From Chloroflexota bacterium (lineage in GTDB: Bacteria; Chloroflexota; Anaerolineae; Anaerolineales; E44-bin32), in contig JADFRG010000008.1 of assembly GCA_022561385.1 (NCBI GenBank), forward strand, positions 1 to 64,000: a stretch of DNA of 64,000 nucleotides. The letters run 5' to 3'. The notes below the pieces were generated by a model that did no database searches, was not told the DNA's origin, and worked only from the letters and a program-made list of their open reading frames with translations. Position numbers and translations under genes: made by a program. Below are positions 34,803 through 43,370 of the stretch, one piece after another (the stretch's first letter is position 1; the number at the start of each line of letters is the position of its first letter).

Positions 34803-35828
34803 TCATTTGGGGTCTGAGAGGGTCATCCATTCTTTGCCCGGCCTGAGCTCCTTTGCGTAAATATCATAGCGAAGGGTTATTTTCATACCAGCCTTCTCGT
34901 ATAGTCGGATGGCGCCGGTGGGATTCCGTCCATCGACCCCCAAGCCAACTTTGAGCGTGCCGCGTCGCCGGAATTCCGCTAACGCATGCAGCAGAAGTGC
35001 CTGGGCGAGCCCCTGCCGGCGCCACGGCCGGCGAACGCTGAGGGTGCGGATCCAACCCATTTCGAGATCATGGTCGGCTTGCGGCCGGGCGCGCGCGAGG
35101 CCTGCGATCTGATCACCGTCCCAGGCGATAAACCACAACCCGGGATCGTATGCAGTACCGTGAAAACTGGAGTGCGACCAGCGCTTAAACCCCACTTCGA
35201 ATGACTCTGGCACGTGCCCCCAGTGATCCTCGAACGCCTCATCCTCGGCACGGTAGACCGCCTCCGCGTCCCGCCGGCGATCAAACGGCCTGAGTTGGAT
35301 TCCATCCGGCCATTTGGGGGAGTCGGTCGGCTCCTGAAAATCGATCGTCATACGCCAAAAAAAACGGTCCGCCCGATAACCTCGATCGGTGAGCAAATGC
35401 TCGGACGGTTTGTGGCCGTGAAATACCCCCACCCGCATGACAACCCGTGCCTCGGGAGGAACGCGGGGGATGACCTGCGCGGCGCGCCGCTCGGCCCACG
35501 CCACCAAATAACTGCCGATGCCGAGCCCTTCATGGTCAGGATCGACCTGGCCGACCACCCAGGGATCCACTGGAATCTCGGAGGTATCCCAAACCTCACT
35601 CGTTCCGACGAGATCGCCCCGCGCGTCCTCGACCAGTCGGACGCTCAAACGGGGATCGAAACCCGGCTCCTCCCACTTGGCGCGGGCTCGGTCGAGATTC
35701 GTCTCATCGCTGCCAATCACCGAGTTGGCAAAGGCATTCGCGAACTCGACCACCCGCTCCAGATCGGTGATGGTCGCCAATCGCGATGAAAATCCATCTG
35801 GCAAATTGTCTACGGGAGCCACGATCAT
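34803..35828 (-). CDS. Tandem GNAT N-acetyltransferase
   Basis: A 341-residue protein made of two GNAT domains, about residues 10-165 and 178-330. The C-terminal copy has the acetyl-CoA pyrophosphate loop RRPWRRQGLAQALL near 265-278 and the terminal NPTGAIRLYEKAGM near 304-317. The N-terminal copy keeps DPDHEGLGIGSYLVAWAE, a plausible but weaker loop. Double-GNAT proteins include mycothiol synthase (MshD), but nothing else points to mycothiol here, so the acceptor is left open. Confidence 0.85.
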   Translation of the reverse strand: MIVAPVDNLPDGFSSRLATITDLERVVEFANAFANSVIGSDETNLDRARAKWEEPGFDPRLSVRLVEDARGDLVGTSEVWDTSEIPVDPWVVGQVDPDHEGLGIGSYLVAWAERRAAQVIPRVPPEARVVMRVGVFHGHKPSEHLLTDRGYRADRFFWRMTIDFQEPTDSPKWPDGIQLRPFDRRRDAEAVYRAEDEAFEDHWGHVPESFEVGFKRWSHSSFHGTAYDPGLWFIAWDGDQIAGLARARPQADHDLEMGWIRTLSVRRPWRRQGLAQALLLHALAEFRRRGTLKVGLGVDGRNPTGAIRLYEKAGMKITLRYDIYAKELRPGKEWMTLSDPK

Positions 35829-35941
35829 GCTTCAAGTGCACACAATAGTTGGTCTATCGTTCGAAATTGTGGAAACGAGACCGTCATAGAGCGGAATATC
35901 CGTGTTGACGGATCCACGAGAGAATTTATGGGCTCCGTCGG

Positions 35942-36973
35942 TTATCCCGGTCTCACTGCGTTGAGCAAGTCGGCCAGCATGCCATAGGCCGTCGTGGACG
36001 GACCCGGATCCGCGCCCACAATCGTGAGGTCGCCGAGAACATCGCTCGTGAACGTGATCGAGGACGAGGTCCCTCGCAGCTGATAAAGCGGGTCCTCAGG
36101 TCCGACGCGTTCGGGACGCACTCTTCCTCGCACCTTGCCATTCTCGCGCCAGCCGCTGCAGACCAGCTTCCAGCGCTGCCCGTCTCGAGCGGCCTCTATA
36201 ATCTGTTCCGCATCCAACTTGCCGATTCCCTCGCGTTCCACATCCTGGATATCCAGCGGATCGTCCATCAGCACGGTGGCTAATGCGGCCACTTTGATAG
36301 CCGCGTCCCACCCGTCGATGTCCCCTGAGGGATCGGTCTCAGCTATGCCGATGGCTTGCGCTTTCTTCAAGGCAACCTCGAACGAATTCCCGGCCTCCAT
36401 TTCAGACAGTAGGAAGTTTGTAGTCGAATTAAGCACCCCCCGAAAGGAAGTCAGCTGGGCACCCGGCATACACTCGCGCCAGGTCGAAAATATCGGTGCG
36501 CCATCCATCACCGTAGCTTCAAAAAGAAAGCGGCTGCCGTTAACTCGAGCGAGCTCAGACAGCGCCCGGTATCCGTGCACGACGGGACCCTTATTGGATG
36601 TGATCGCGTGTATGCCGCGTCGCAGCACGGTCTCAAGGTATCCGATCGCGGGTTGGCCGTTCTGGTAGTCGACTGGAATGCTTTCAAGGACCGCCTCGGC
36701 CTCAATGCCCTCCAGCAGCCGCAGGATGTCGCTGGTGGCTGCGCCCTCGGTCAGCTCGGCCAGGTTTCCCCCCTCCTCCTGAATCTTGAGCGCAAGCGTG
36801 AGATCTAATCCCCTATCGTCCTTGGCCACTCCATGCCGGCCGGTGGCTATTGCGACGACGCTCAGATCCAGCCCGTAACGTTCTTCAACCTCTGCGTGTT
36901 TTGCGCCGATCAGGCGCGCAAGCGCGCGGCCCACGTTTCCAAATCCAAGCAGAACCAACCGCACTGTCATCAC
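35942..36973 (-). CDS. hom: Homoserine dehydrogenase
   Basis: A 343-residue enzyme without the C-terminal ACT domain, so probably not feedback inhibited by threonine in the usual way. The dinucleotide motif is VLLGFGNVGRAL near residue 7, and the catalytic region shows TSNKGPV (substrate lysine in SNKG), FRGVLNSTTNFLL and DPSGDIDGWDAAIK. It reduces aspartate semialdehyde to homoserine for methionine, threonine and isoleucine synthesis. The start is GTG 36973 or ATG 36970. It stands alone, 112 nt from the GNAT gene, with no thrB or thrC beside it. Confidence 0.92.
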   Translation of the reverse strand: MMTVRLVLLGFGNVGRALARLIGAKHAEVEERYGLDLSVVAIATGRHGVAKDDRGLDLTLALKIQEEGGNLAELTEGAATSDILRLLEGIEAEAVLESIPVDYQNGQPAIGYLETVLRRGIHAITSNKGPVVHGYRALSELARVNGSRFLFEATVMDGAPIFSTWRECMPGAQLTSFRGVLNSTTNFLLSEMEAGNSFEVALKKAQAIGIAETDPSGDIDGWDAAIKVAALATVLMDDPLDIQDVEREGIGKLDAEQIIEAARDGQRWKLVCSGWRENGKVRGRVRPERVGPEDPLYQLRGTSSSITFTSDVLGDLTIVGADPGPSTTAYGMLADLLNAVRPG

Positions 36974-37088
36974 TGAAGTTTAGCCCCCGCCACGCGGGTA
37001 TAACGAACGGCGAATGCTCTCTCCTCTCAGGCGTTCAATCCTGCGCTAGCGCGCACGCGTCCGCGATGGGTGGGTGACCCAGTGGACA

Positions 37089-37811
37089 TCAAACCAGCGG
37101 CCACGGGTAATTTTGCCGCGGCCCCGGCTCGGGAAACTGCCTATCGCTGAGAAGGTTGAATATCCGATCCCTCAGGGCCTTGATTTCGGTGGATGAGAGC
37201 AACCGCGCAAGATCCGGTCGCAAGGACGACCCTCGATCTTCGAGCTTGGGCGCGAGACGCTCTAGGTCCTCGAGCAAGGCGGTCGGAATGGCTTCGCCGG
37301 CAAAATCCCAGATCACCGTCCGAAGTTTGTACTGCTCATGAAAACAGATGCCGTGATCGATCAATTGAATGCGACCATCGGGCATAAGAATCACATGCCC
37401 GGCCTTACGATCGGCATTATTAATCAGCAGGTCATAAAGTGCAGCCGGCCGCAACAGCTGTTTCTCATCTTCCGAGAGGGTGAAGTAACTGCTCGCCGGA
37501 TCCAAATTTAAGTAAAGCTGGAGCGATCCGCCCCCGGCCGGGCCGTCCTCGCGGGAGACTGTGGGGGGAACCAGGTCCCAACCCAGGGCCTGGCTGGTCA
37601 AAAAGGCCGCCACCTCACGAAGCGCAAGCGTGTCGCTTGGAAAGTCCCACAGCGGCCGCACACCTTTAGAAGGTTTGTACACGGCCAACAGCGGCCCGTT
37701 GGCGGTCACTACGTCGACCAGGAATGTGTGGTTGGATCCCCAGTCAAACTGCCCTCGGAGACTGATCTCACCTGTGTTGAGGGAATGCAAAACGGAAGGG
37801 ATGGAACCCAT
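37089..37811 (-). CDS. SCO1664-family protein (PI3/4-kinase-like)
   Basis: A 240-residue protein starting at ATG 37811 (MGSIPSVLHSLNTGEISL); the longer frame up to 38045 overlaps DUF3090 and is not used. It carries kinase-like motifs of the phosphatidylinositol 3/4-kinase-related family: LLAVYKPSKGVRPLWDFPS (nucleotide-binding lysine), AALYDLLINNADRKAGHVIL (catalytic loop, NNADRK) and GRIQLIDHGICFHE (metal-binding D). The family (TIGR03843, from memory) occurs beside DUF3090 and an MSMEG_4193-type phosphatase in actinobacteria, exactly as here. Its substrate is unknown. Confidence 0.82.
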   Translation of the reverse strand: MGSIPSVLHSLNTGEISLRGQFDWGSNHTFLVDVVTANGPLLAVYKPSKGVRPLWDFPSDTLALREVAAFLTSQALGWDLVPPTVSREDGPAGGGSLQLYLNLDPASSYFTLSEDEKQLLRPAALYDLLINNADRKAGHVILMPDGRIQLIDHGICFHEQYKLRTVIWDFAGEAIPTALLEDLERLAPKLEDRGSSLRPDLARLLSSTEIKALRDRIFNLLSDRQFPEPGPRQNYPWPLV

Positions 37812-37824
37812 ATCGGAAGGGAAA

Positions 37825-38334
37825 TTAAATCTTGTGCCCGTTGCTCTTGGGGCAGAAGTGACCTTCGGGATCCTTTGGCTCGCCGCAATTGCCGCAGATC
37901 GGCCGACCTTGACTTGCGACTTCAATTCCCCATAAACACATGGCTCGCAGCTGTGATCGTGTACACCAAAAGCGCACAACTTCCGAACCCTGGCCTTCCG
38001 AATCGAGCTGACGCGCCACGAGCACCAGCCGGTCACTCTCCTCATCGTAACTCAAACCGATCTGACCGACCCGAAAAATCGGATCCAGAGGCTGCTCCAG
38101 CTCCATCTCGTCCTGGTTGTAGTCGGCAGAGGCTTCCGGTAGATCCGGCAATCGATCACTGAGTTCGTCAAGGAATTCCTCCAGCCCAACTGCGAGCGAT
38201 TGCACCTGATGCTTTTCAATGATAAGGGTCACAAGCTCGCGATCTTTGCGGGCCTGAAGGTAAAAGACGCGCTTTCCGGGAGGGCCGACGGCCCCGGTTG
38301 TGATGCGACTGACTGGATTTAGCTCTAATTCCAT
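37825..38334 (-). CDS. DUF3090 family protein
   Basis: A 169-residue protein that matches the DUF3090 (SCO1665) family by its start (DPxxRITTGAxGxPGxRxFYLQAR pattern) and its C-terminal zinc-binding-like tail CGNCGEPKDPEGHFCP. The middle contains GQIGLSYDEESDRLVLVARQL. Its role is unknown. It lies 18 nt after the phosphatase gene and 13 nt before the SCO1664-like gene; this trio is conserved in actinobacteria and Chloroflexota and probably acts in one pathway. Confidence 0.85.
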   Translation of the reverse strand: MELELNPVSRITTGAVGPPGKRVFYLQARKDRELVTLIIEKHQVQSLAVGLEEFLDELSDRLPDLPEASADYNQDEMELEQPLDPIFRVGQIGLSYDEESDRLVLVARQLDSEGQGSEVVRFWCTRSQLRAMCLWGIEVASQGRPICGNCGEPKDPEGHFCPKSNGHKI

Positions 38335-38352
38335 GCTGAGGTTTGAACCGTG

Positions 38353-38958
38353 CTACGGGGGCGATAATTGAAGTATAACATTCAGCTGAATGAGCCTGGC
38401 AAACCCGTCTTCTATCGACAATTCAGAGATCGAGGCCGGTTCAACATGGAGCCGCTGAAACAAATCTAAGGGTAAGCCGATGTAATATCCGATGGCCAAC
38501 TTGATCGGATCGGCGTGAGAGACGCAGGCGATGGCACCGGAGTGTTCCGAACGGAGGCCCTCCAGGGTCTCGACGATTCGTGACTGCGCCTCCAGAAACG
38601 ATTCACCATCCGGAAAACGTGCCAGAGAGGGTGCGCGTTGGATAATTGGCCACAGCTTCCGCCGGCGCGCGGCTCGCAAACTCAAGCCCTCCCAGCGGCC
38701 GATCCTCAACTCGCCCAGACCACTCAGGATGCGGACATCTAATCCCTGGAGGGAGGCGATCTCTTCGGCGGTTTCAGTAGCTCGCTCTAAGGGGCTCGAG
38801 TAAACCGCTTGAAGCTTTACCCGCCGAAGCATTTCGGCCGTCCTAACTGCTTGCTCTCTTCCCGCCGCGTTCAGGTGTACGCCCGGCAGCCATCCTGCCA
38901 ACTTTCCCTGCTCGACGTAATCATTCAGGCCATGTCTGACGAGGTATATGGCGGTCAT
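38353..38958 (-). CDS. Histidine phosphatase, MSMEG_4193 type
   Basis: A 201-residue phosphoglycerate-mutase-like phosphatase. The phospho-histidine motif is LVRHGLNDYVEQGKLAG (RHG at 8-10), followed by GVHLNAAGREQA, the YSSPLERATETAE arginine, GELRIGRWEG and the second histidine in IACVSHADPIKLAIG. The family is called an uncharacterised phosphomutase (MSMEG_4193, TIGR03848 from memory). Its start overlaps the rarA stop by 4 nt, so it is co-transcribed with rarA and with the DUF3090 and SCO1664 genes downstream. Confidence 0.87.
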   Translation of the reverse strand: MTAIYLVRHGLNDYVEQGKLAGWLPGVHLNAAGREQAVRTAEMLRRVKLQAVYSSPLERATETAEEIASLQGLDVRILSGLGELRIGRWEGLSLRAARRRKLWPIIQRAPSLARFPDGESFLEAQSRIVETLEGLRSEHSGAIACVSHADPIKLAIGYYIGLPLDLFQRLHVEPASISELSIEDGFARLIQLNVILQLSPP

Positions 38959-40385
38959 GCAGTATCGCGAGCCAGCGTGTGGCGCCGTTTGAGGCTTTGA
39001 ATCTCGGCTTCAGGGAGATCAGGGACCTCAATGAAGTCCTCCAGCTCAAGCGCCTGGCGTTGGGCGCGCCTCCACCGATCGAGCCGATCGGCCACCTCCC
39101 GCTCGTACCCTAGACCGGAGGGGTTATAAAAATAAGTCCCGAGCAGTTTATCGGGTAAGTAGCCCTGGCCGACAAAGTGTTCGGCATGGTCGTGGGGATA
39201 GTTGTACTCGCTCCCGTGGCCCAAAGCAGCCGCATCCCGGTTTGGGTCCTTCAGATGTTCGGGAACTTCAACCGCCCCCTGTTCTTCAATCGACTTATAG
39301 GCCTTGAAGTAGGCGCCCGCGGAGTTGGATTTTGGTGCGGTAGACAAATAAAGCGTGGCCTCCACAAGCGGGTAGATCCCTTCGGGCAGGCCGACGAATT
39401 GGAAGGCCTGCATGGCGGCAGAGGCCACCACCAGGCCCATGGGATCCGCAAGTCCAATGTCTTCCGAGGCCAGGATCAACAACCTTCTGAGGATGAAGCG
39501 CGGATCCTCCCCGGCGTAGATCATTTTGGCGAGCCAAAACAAGGCCGCGTCTGGATCCGAACCCCTTATCGACTTGATGTAGGCTGAGACGGTGTCGTAG
39601 TGTGCGTCACCATCTTTGTCATAAAGCACGGCCCGCCGCTGAATCGATTCCTGGGCGATTTCGAGCGTGATGTGGATCTTGTCCCCCTCGTTCGCCGGCG
39701 TGGAATCAACCGCCAACTCCAGCGCATTGAGCGCATTTCGGGCGTCCCCGCCAGCCACACGTACCAGGTGAGCCAGGGCCTCCGGCTCGATAAACACACT
39801 CCTTGTGCCGTAGCCGCGCTGTTCATCCGTCAGGGCCGACCGAATAATGCGAATGACCTCCTCGTCCTGTAACGGTCGCAGCTGAAACACGCGGGAACGC
39901 GAAACCAGCGCGCCGATGACCTCGAAATAGGGATTCTCCGTCGTGGCCCCGATGAGAGTGATCAGGCCTTGTTCGACGTGGGGAAGAAGGGCGTCCTGCT
40001 GGGCCTTGTTCCACCGGTGCACCTCGTCCACGAAAAGAATCGTCCTTTGGCCGTGGTACTTGCGGCGCTCCCGGGCCGCGTCGATGACCTTACGGAGCTC
40101 GGGCTTTCCCGCCAGTACGGCGGACATGCTCTCGAATGCCGAGGTTGTGGTGTTGGCAACAATCATTGCCAGGGTTGTCTTACCCGTACCTGGAGGTCCC
40201 CACAAAATGATGGAGGAGAACAACCGGTCGCTCTCGATCGCTCTGCGGAGCAACCGACCTTCGCCGACGATGTGCTCCTGGCCCTCGAACTCGTCCAGGG
40301 TATTAGGCCGCATGCGGGCCGCAAGAGGCGCCTCCGACGTAAAACGCTCGTTTAAGGCATGGTCAAACAGGTCCGGGGAGCGCAT
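38955..40385 (-). CDS. rarA: Replication-associated recombination protein A (AAA+ ATPase)
   Basis: A 476-residue RarA/MgsA clamp-loader-like ATPase of usual length. Walker A is LWGPPGTGKTTLA, Walker B ILFVDEVHR, sensor 1 IGATTENPYFEV and sensor 2 GDARNALNALE; the C-terminal tetramerisation part has RGSDPDAALFWLAKM and GLPEGIYPLVEATLYLS. It acts at stalled replication forks. I place the start at ATG 40385 (MRSPDLFDHAL) because TACAAT lies 7 nt upstream; starts at 40406 or 40394 would overlap that box. Confidence 0.93.
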   Translation of the reverse strand: MRSPDLFDHALNERFTSEAPLAARMRPNTLDEFEGQEHIVGEGRLLRRAIESDRLFSSIILWGPPGTGKTTLAMIVANTTTSAFESMSAVLAGKPELRKVIDAARERRKYHGQRTILFVDEVHRWNKAQQDALLPHVEQGLITLIGATTENPYFEVIGALVSRSRVFQLRPLQDEEVIRIIRSALTDEQRGYGTRSVFIEPEALAHLVRVAGGDARNALNALELAVDSTPANEGDKIHITLEIAQESIQRRAVLYDKDGDAHYDTVSAYIKSIRGSDPDAALFWLAKMIYAGEDPRFILRRLLILASEDIGLADPMGLVVASAAMQAFQFVGLPEGIYPLVEATLYLSTAPKSNSAGAYFKAYKSIEEQGAVEVPEHLKDPNRDAAALGHGSEYNYPHDHAEHFVGQGYLPDKLLGTYFYNPSGLGYEREVADRLDRWRRAQRQALELEDFIEVPDLPEAEIQSLKRRHTLARDTA

Positions 40386-40426
40386 GTCGCGCATTGTACC
40401 AGTCACTATGATAAGATGGCCGCGTT
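40386..40426. promoter_or_regulatory. Divergent rarA/maf leaderless promoters
   Basis: TACAAT on the minus strand (40398-40393) precedes rarA ATG 40385 by 7 nt. On the plus strand the overlapping boxes TATGAT (40407-40412) and TAAGAT (40412-40417) precede the maf TTG 40427, the latter by 9 nt. The two -10 elements are only about 10 nt apart back to back. Confidence 0.5.
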
Positions 40427-41077
40427 TTGCAGGAAGACGGAATTTTATTGGCCTCTGCTTCGCCGCGCAGGCTGGAACTGATCGCGCTCATGGGCTGGAG
40501 GGTGAGAGTATCCGCTGCGGAGGTAGATGAGAGCCGGCGTCCGGGAGAGGGTCCGCGGGCCATGACCCGGCGGCTAGCCTTAGCCAAGGCGGTGGCGGCG
40601 GGCGGCATTTCGGGCCTGATTCTCGGAGCGGATACCGTCGTGGTTGACGGAGACCGGCTGCTCGGTAAGCCTGAAAACCTGGAGGATGCCAGGCGGATGC
40701 TTGAGGACCTGAGGGGTCGAAGCCATCGGGTGGTCACCAGCATCGCGCTGCTCGATCTGGATGCGGGCACGCAAGTCGTCGATACCTGCGAAAGCCGCGT
40801 CCCGATGAGGGAATTTGACGACGCCGATCTTGAGAACTACCTGGCCAGCGGCAATCCGCTTGACAAGGCGGGGTCCTATGCCATTCAGGATAGGGATTTT
40901 ATGCCGGTTGATGTCGGTGGAATGCAAGAATGTTTCGCGAACGTAATGGGGTTGCCACTTTGCCACGTCGTGAGAAATCTGCCCGAGGCGCCCCCGGTCG
41001 ACGTACCGGCCGCGTGCCAGGCGCATACTGGCTATCAATGTCCGATTTACCGGGAAGTTCTCGAGGGAAAATGGTGA
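40427..41077 (+). CDS. maf: Maf-like nucleoside triphosphate pyrophosphatase
   Basis: A 216-residue Maf protein. The family signature LLASASPRRLELI follows the start closely, with DESRRPGEGPRA, LILGADTVVVDGDRLLGKPE, the GRSHRVVTSIAL motif and PLDKAGSYAIQD. Maf proteins hydrolyse non-canonical or canonical NTPs and influence septation. The start codon appears to be TTG 40427, since no ATG or GTG precedes the signature in frame. A C-terminal extension of about 25 residues after the usual end contains two cysteines. Its stop overlaps the PBP start by 7 nt. Confidence 0.9.
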   Translation: MQEDGILLASASPRRLELIALMGWRVRVSAAEVDESRRPGEGPRAMTRRLALAKAVAAGGISGLILGADTVVVDGDRLLGKPENLEDARRMLEDLRGRSHRVVTSIALLDLDAGTQVVDTCESRVPMREFDDADLENYLASGNPLDKAGSYAIQDRDFMPVDVGGMQECFANVMGLPLCHVVRNLPEAPPVDVPAACQAHTGYQCPIYREVLEGKW

Positions 41078-43308
41078 AGCTGATCCAGCTCGCAACCTGG
41101 GCATTCATTCTGGCGGCCTGCGGGACGTCTACAACGGCCGCACCTGCCCCGCCCAGCGAACTGCCCGATCCCCTGGTGCTCACCGATTCAGCCCCAGATC
41201 CCGAGGCCGCCGCGCGCAATTTCATGAATGCCTGGAAGGCGCGCGACTATTCCACGATGTACGACATGCTCAGCCCGCTCACGCAAGACAGCATCACAAA
41301 GGAAGCATTCGCACAGCGATACGAAGACATATCGCGCAGCGCTGCCCTGACCGGCCTTGACTACGAGATCGTGTCCTCTTTCATCGTGAACCCACGACAG
41401 TCTCAAGTCCGCCTGCAGACCGCGCTACACAGCCTGGTGGCCGGCGATATCAATCGAGATTTGAAAATGGAATTGACCTTGGTGGACGAGGCTTGGAGAG
41501 TGGCCTGGAGCGATGGATTGATCCTTCCGGAATTGGAGAACGGCAGGAACTTGTTCCTGGATGTCGTCACTCCCACGCGGGCCAACATTTATGACCGGAA
41601 CGGATTGGCTCTCGCCGCGAATTTGGGGGCGGTCGCGCTCTGGATCGTGCCCAATCAGATTGGTGACGAAGAGGCAGAGCTCGAGATGCTCAGCACCCTC
41701 CGTCGATTGATGGATTACCCCTCGAACGACTCCATCCAAATTCTCTACCATCAAATACGGGACACAGATTTCCGGGTAAACCTGGGGGAGGTCCCACTGG
41801 AGGCGTTCCAACAGGTACAAGGCATACTGTCGGGCGTAGGCGGCGTGCAGTGGGGCAACTATGATACGCGTCTCTACTTCGACGGAGGCCTGGCGCCGCA
41901 CGCGGTTGGGTACATAAGCTGGATCCCGGAAGAGGATTTGCAGGACTACCTTTCGCAGGGATACCAGGGCGACGAGTTTGTTGGACAGATCGGCCTGGAG
42001 TACTGGTACGAGGAGGCCCTCCGGGGTCGGCCCGGCGGTACGCTTTATACAACCGACGCTGCGGGTCGACCGGACACGGTCATCGCTTCGCAAGAATCGG
42101 AACCCCCCTTCGCGGTGTATACGACGTTCGATCGCGAACTGCAGCGTCATGTACAGCAGGCATTGGAGGATAGCGGCCTGACCGGATCAGTCATCGTTCT
42201 GGAGCGAGATACCGGCGCGGTGCTGGCGATGGCTTCTACGCCTGATTTCGATCCCAATATTTTCGACACGAACAATCCCAACAGCGCCTCCGGACTCACC
42301 GAACTCCTTCAGGTAGCGAAAAATCCTCTTCTCAACCGCGCCACGGTGGGTGCATACCCCATGGGGTCGGTCTTCAAGACCATCACCATGGCGGCCGCCC
42401 TCGAATCGGGCTTTTACGACGCAGACACGATCTACAATTGCGGGCTCGAGTTCAGGGAGCTGCCTGGCATCACACTTTATGACTGGCGCTTCGAAAAAGA
42501 GTTGCCTGCTTCAGGAGAAATTACGTTGCAGCAGGCACTGGTGCGGTCGTGCAACCCTTATTTCTTCCACATCGGCCTGGATTTGTTCAATCGGGGGCTG
42601 GAAACGGCTATCCCGGATATGGCGAAGGCCTTTGGGCTGGGCATGCCAACCGGAATAGAAATTGGTGAGCAGGGGGGGCTGGTACCGGATCCTGAGACCA
42701 AGCTGAAATTGTTTGACGACGAGTGGGCGCCCAGGGATTCGGTGCAGTTAGCGATCGGACAAAGCTTCTTGCAAGCCACTCCGATCCAGGTCGCCCGCAT
42801 GGTCGCCGCCATCGGAAACGGCGGCACGCTTTATCAACCACAGATCATAAACCGAGTTGAGAGCGCGGAAGGCGAAATCCTTTCCCAATTTAAACCTATC
42901 GTGCAGGGGACGCTGCCGGTCAGCTCTGAAAACTTGGAGGTCATTCAGCAGGCCATGGTCGGGGTGATCCGCGATCCGCGGGGCACCGCCCGAAAGGTGT
43001 TCCTGGGCCTCAATGTGGACATGGCCGGTAAGACGGGCACCGCGCAGACCGGCGATCTTACGGACCCACACGCCTGGTTCGTGGCCTACACTTTCGAGGG
43101 GCGTGAGGATATCCCCGATATTGCCGTGGTTGTGGCCCTGGAATTTCAAGGCGAGGGATCGGAATGGGCCGCGCCGGTCGCCCGACGAATCATCGAATCC
43201 TACTTTTTTGGACGACCGATTAAGCTGTATCCTTGGGAAGCACGCATTCGTATCCCAGCAACTCCCGAGCCGGAATCCGAAGAGGGCGAAGGCGGGCAAG
43301 AGGGCTGA
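41071..43308 (+). CDS. Penicillin-binding protein with MecA-like N-terminus
   Basis: A 745-residue lipoprotein-type class B PBP. Start ATG 41071 gives a lipobox ILAAC near residue 17. An NTF2-like MecA_N domain (AARNFMNAWKARDYSTMYDMLS) comes first, then a PBP dimerisation domain (RANIYDRNGLALAAN) and the transpeptidase: SVFK at 433-436 (active serine), SCN at 493-495 and KTG at 654-656. It crosslinks peptidoglycan outside the membrane. All catalytic residues are present. The MecA-like architecture is known from Firmicutes low-affinity PBPs, and its presence argues for a real peptidoglycan layer here. Confidence 0.92.
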   Translation: MVKLIQLATWAFILAACGTSTTAAPAPPSELPDPLVLTDSAPDPEAAARNFMNAWKARDYSTMYDMLSPLTQDSITKEAFAQRYEDISRSAALTGLDYEIVSSFIVNPRQSQVRLQTALHSLVAGDINRDLKMELTLVDEAWRVAWSDGLILPELENGRNLFLDVVTPTRANIYDRNGLALAANLGAVALWIVPNQIGDEEAELEMLSTLRRLMDYPSNDSIQILYHQIRDTDFRVNLGEVPLEAFQQVQGILSGVGGVQWGNYDTRLYFDGGLAPHAVGYISWIPEEDLQDYLSQGYQGDEFVGQIGLEYWYEEALRGRPGGTLYTTDAAGRPDTVIASQESEPPFAVYTTFDRELQRHVQQALEDSGLTGSVIVLERDTGAVLAMASTPDFDPNIFDTNNPNSASGLTELLQVAKNPLLNRATVGAYPMGSVFKTITMAAALESGFYDADTIYNCGLEFRELPGITLYDWRFEKELPASGEITLQQALVRSCNPYFFHIGLDLFNRGLETAIPDMAKAFGLGMPTGIEIGEQGGLVPDPETKLKLFDDEWAPRDSVQLAIGQSFLQATPIQVARMVAAIGNGGTLYQPQIINRVESAEGEILSQFKPIVQGTLPVSSENLEVIQQAMVGVIRDPRGTARKVFLGLNVDMAGKTGTAQTGDLTDPHAWFVAYTFEGREDIPDIAVVVALEFQGEGSEWAAPVARRIIESYFFGRPIKLYPWEARIRIPATPEPESEEGEGGQEG

Positions 43309-43370
43309 ATGGGCCGACGGATCGCCTGTCTCCAAATTTTCCACCGCAACCCATCCAACCGCATAGTTGC

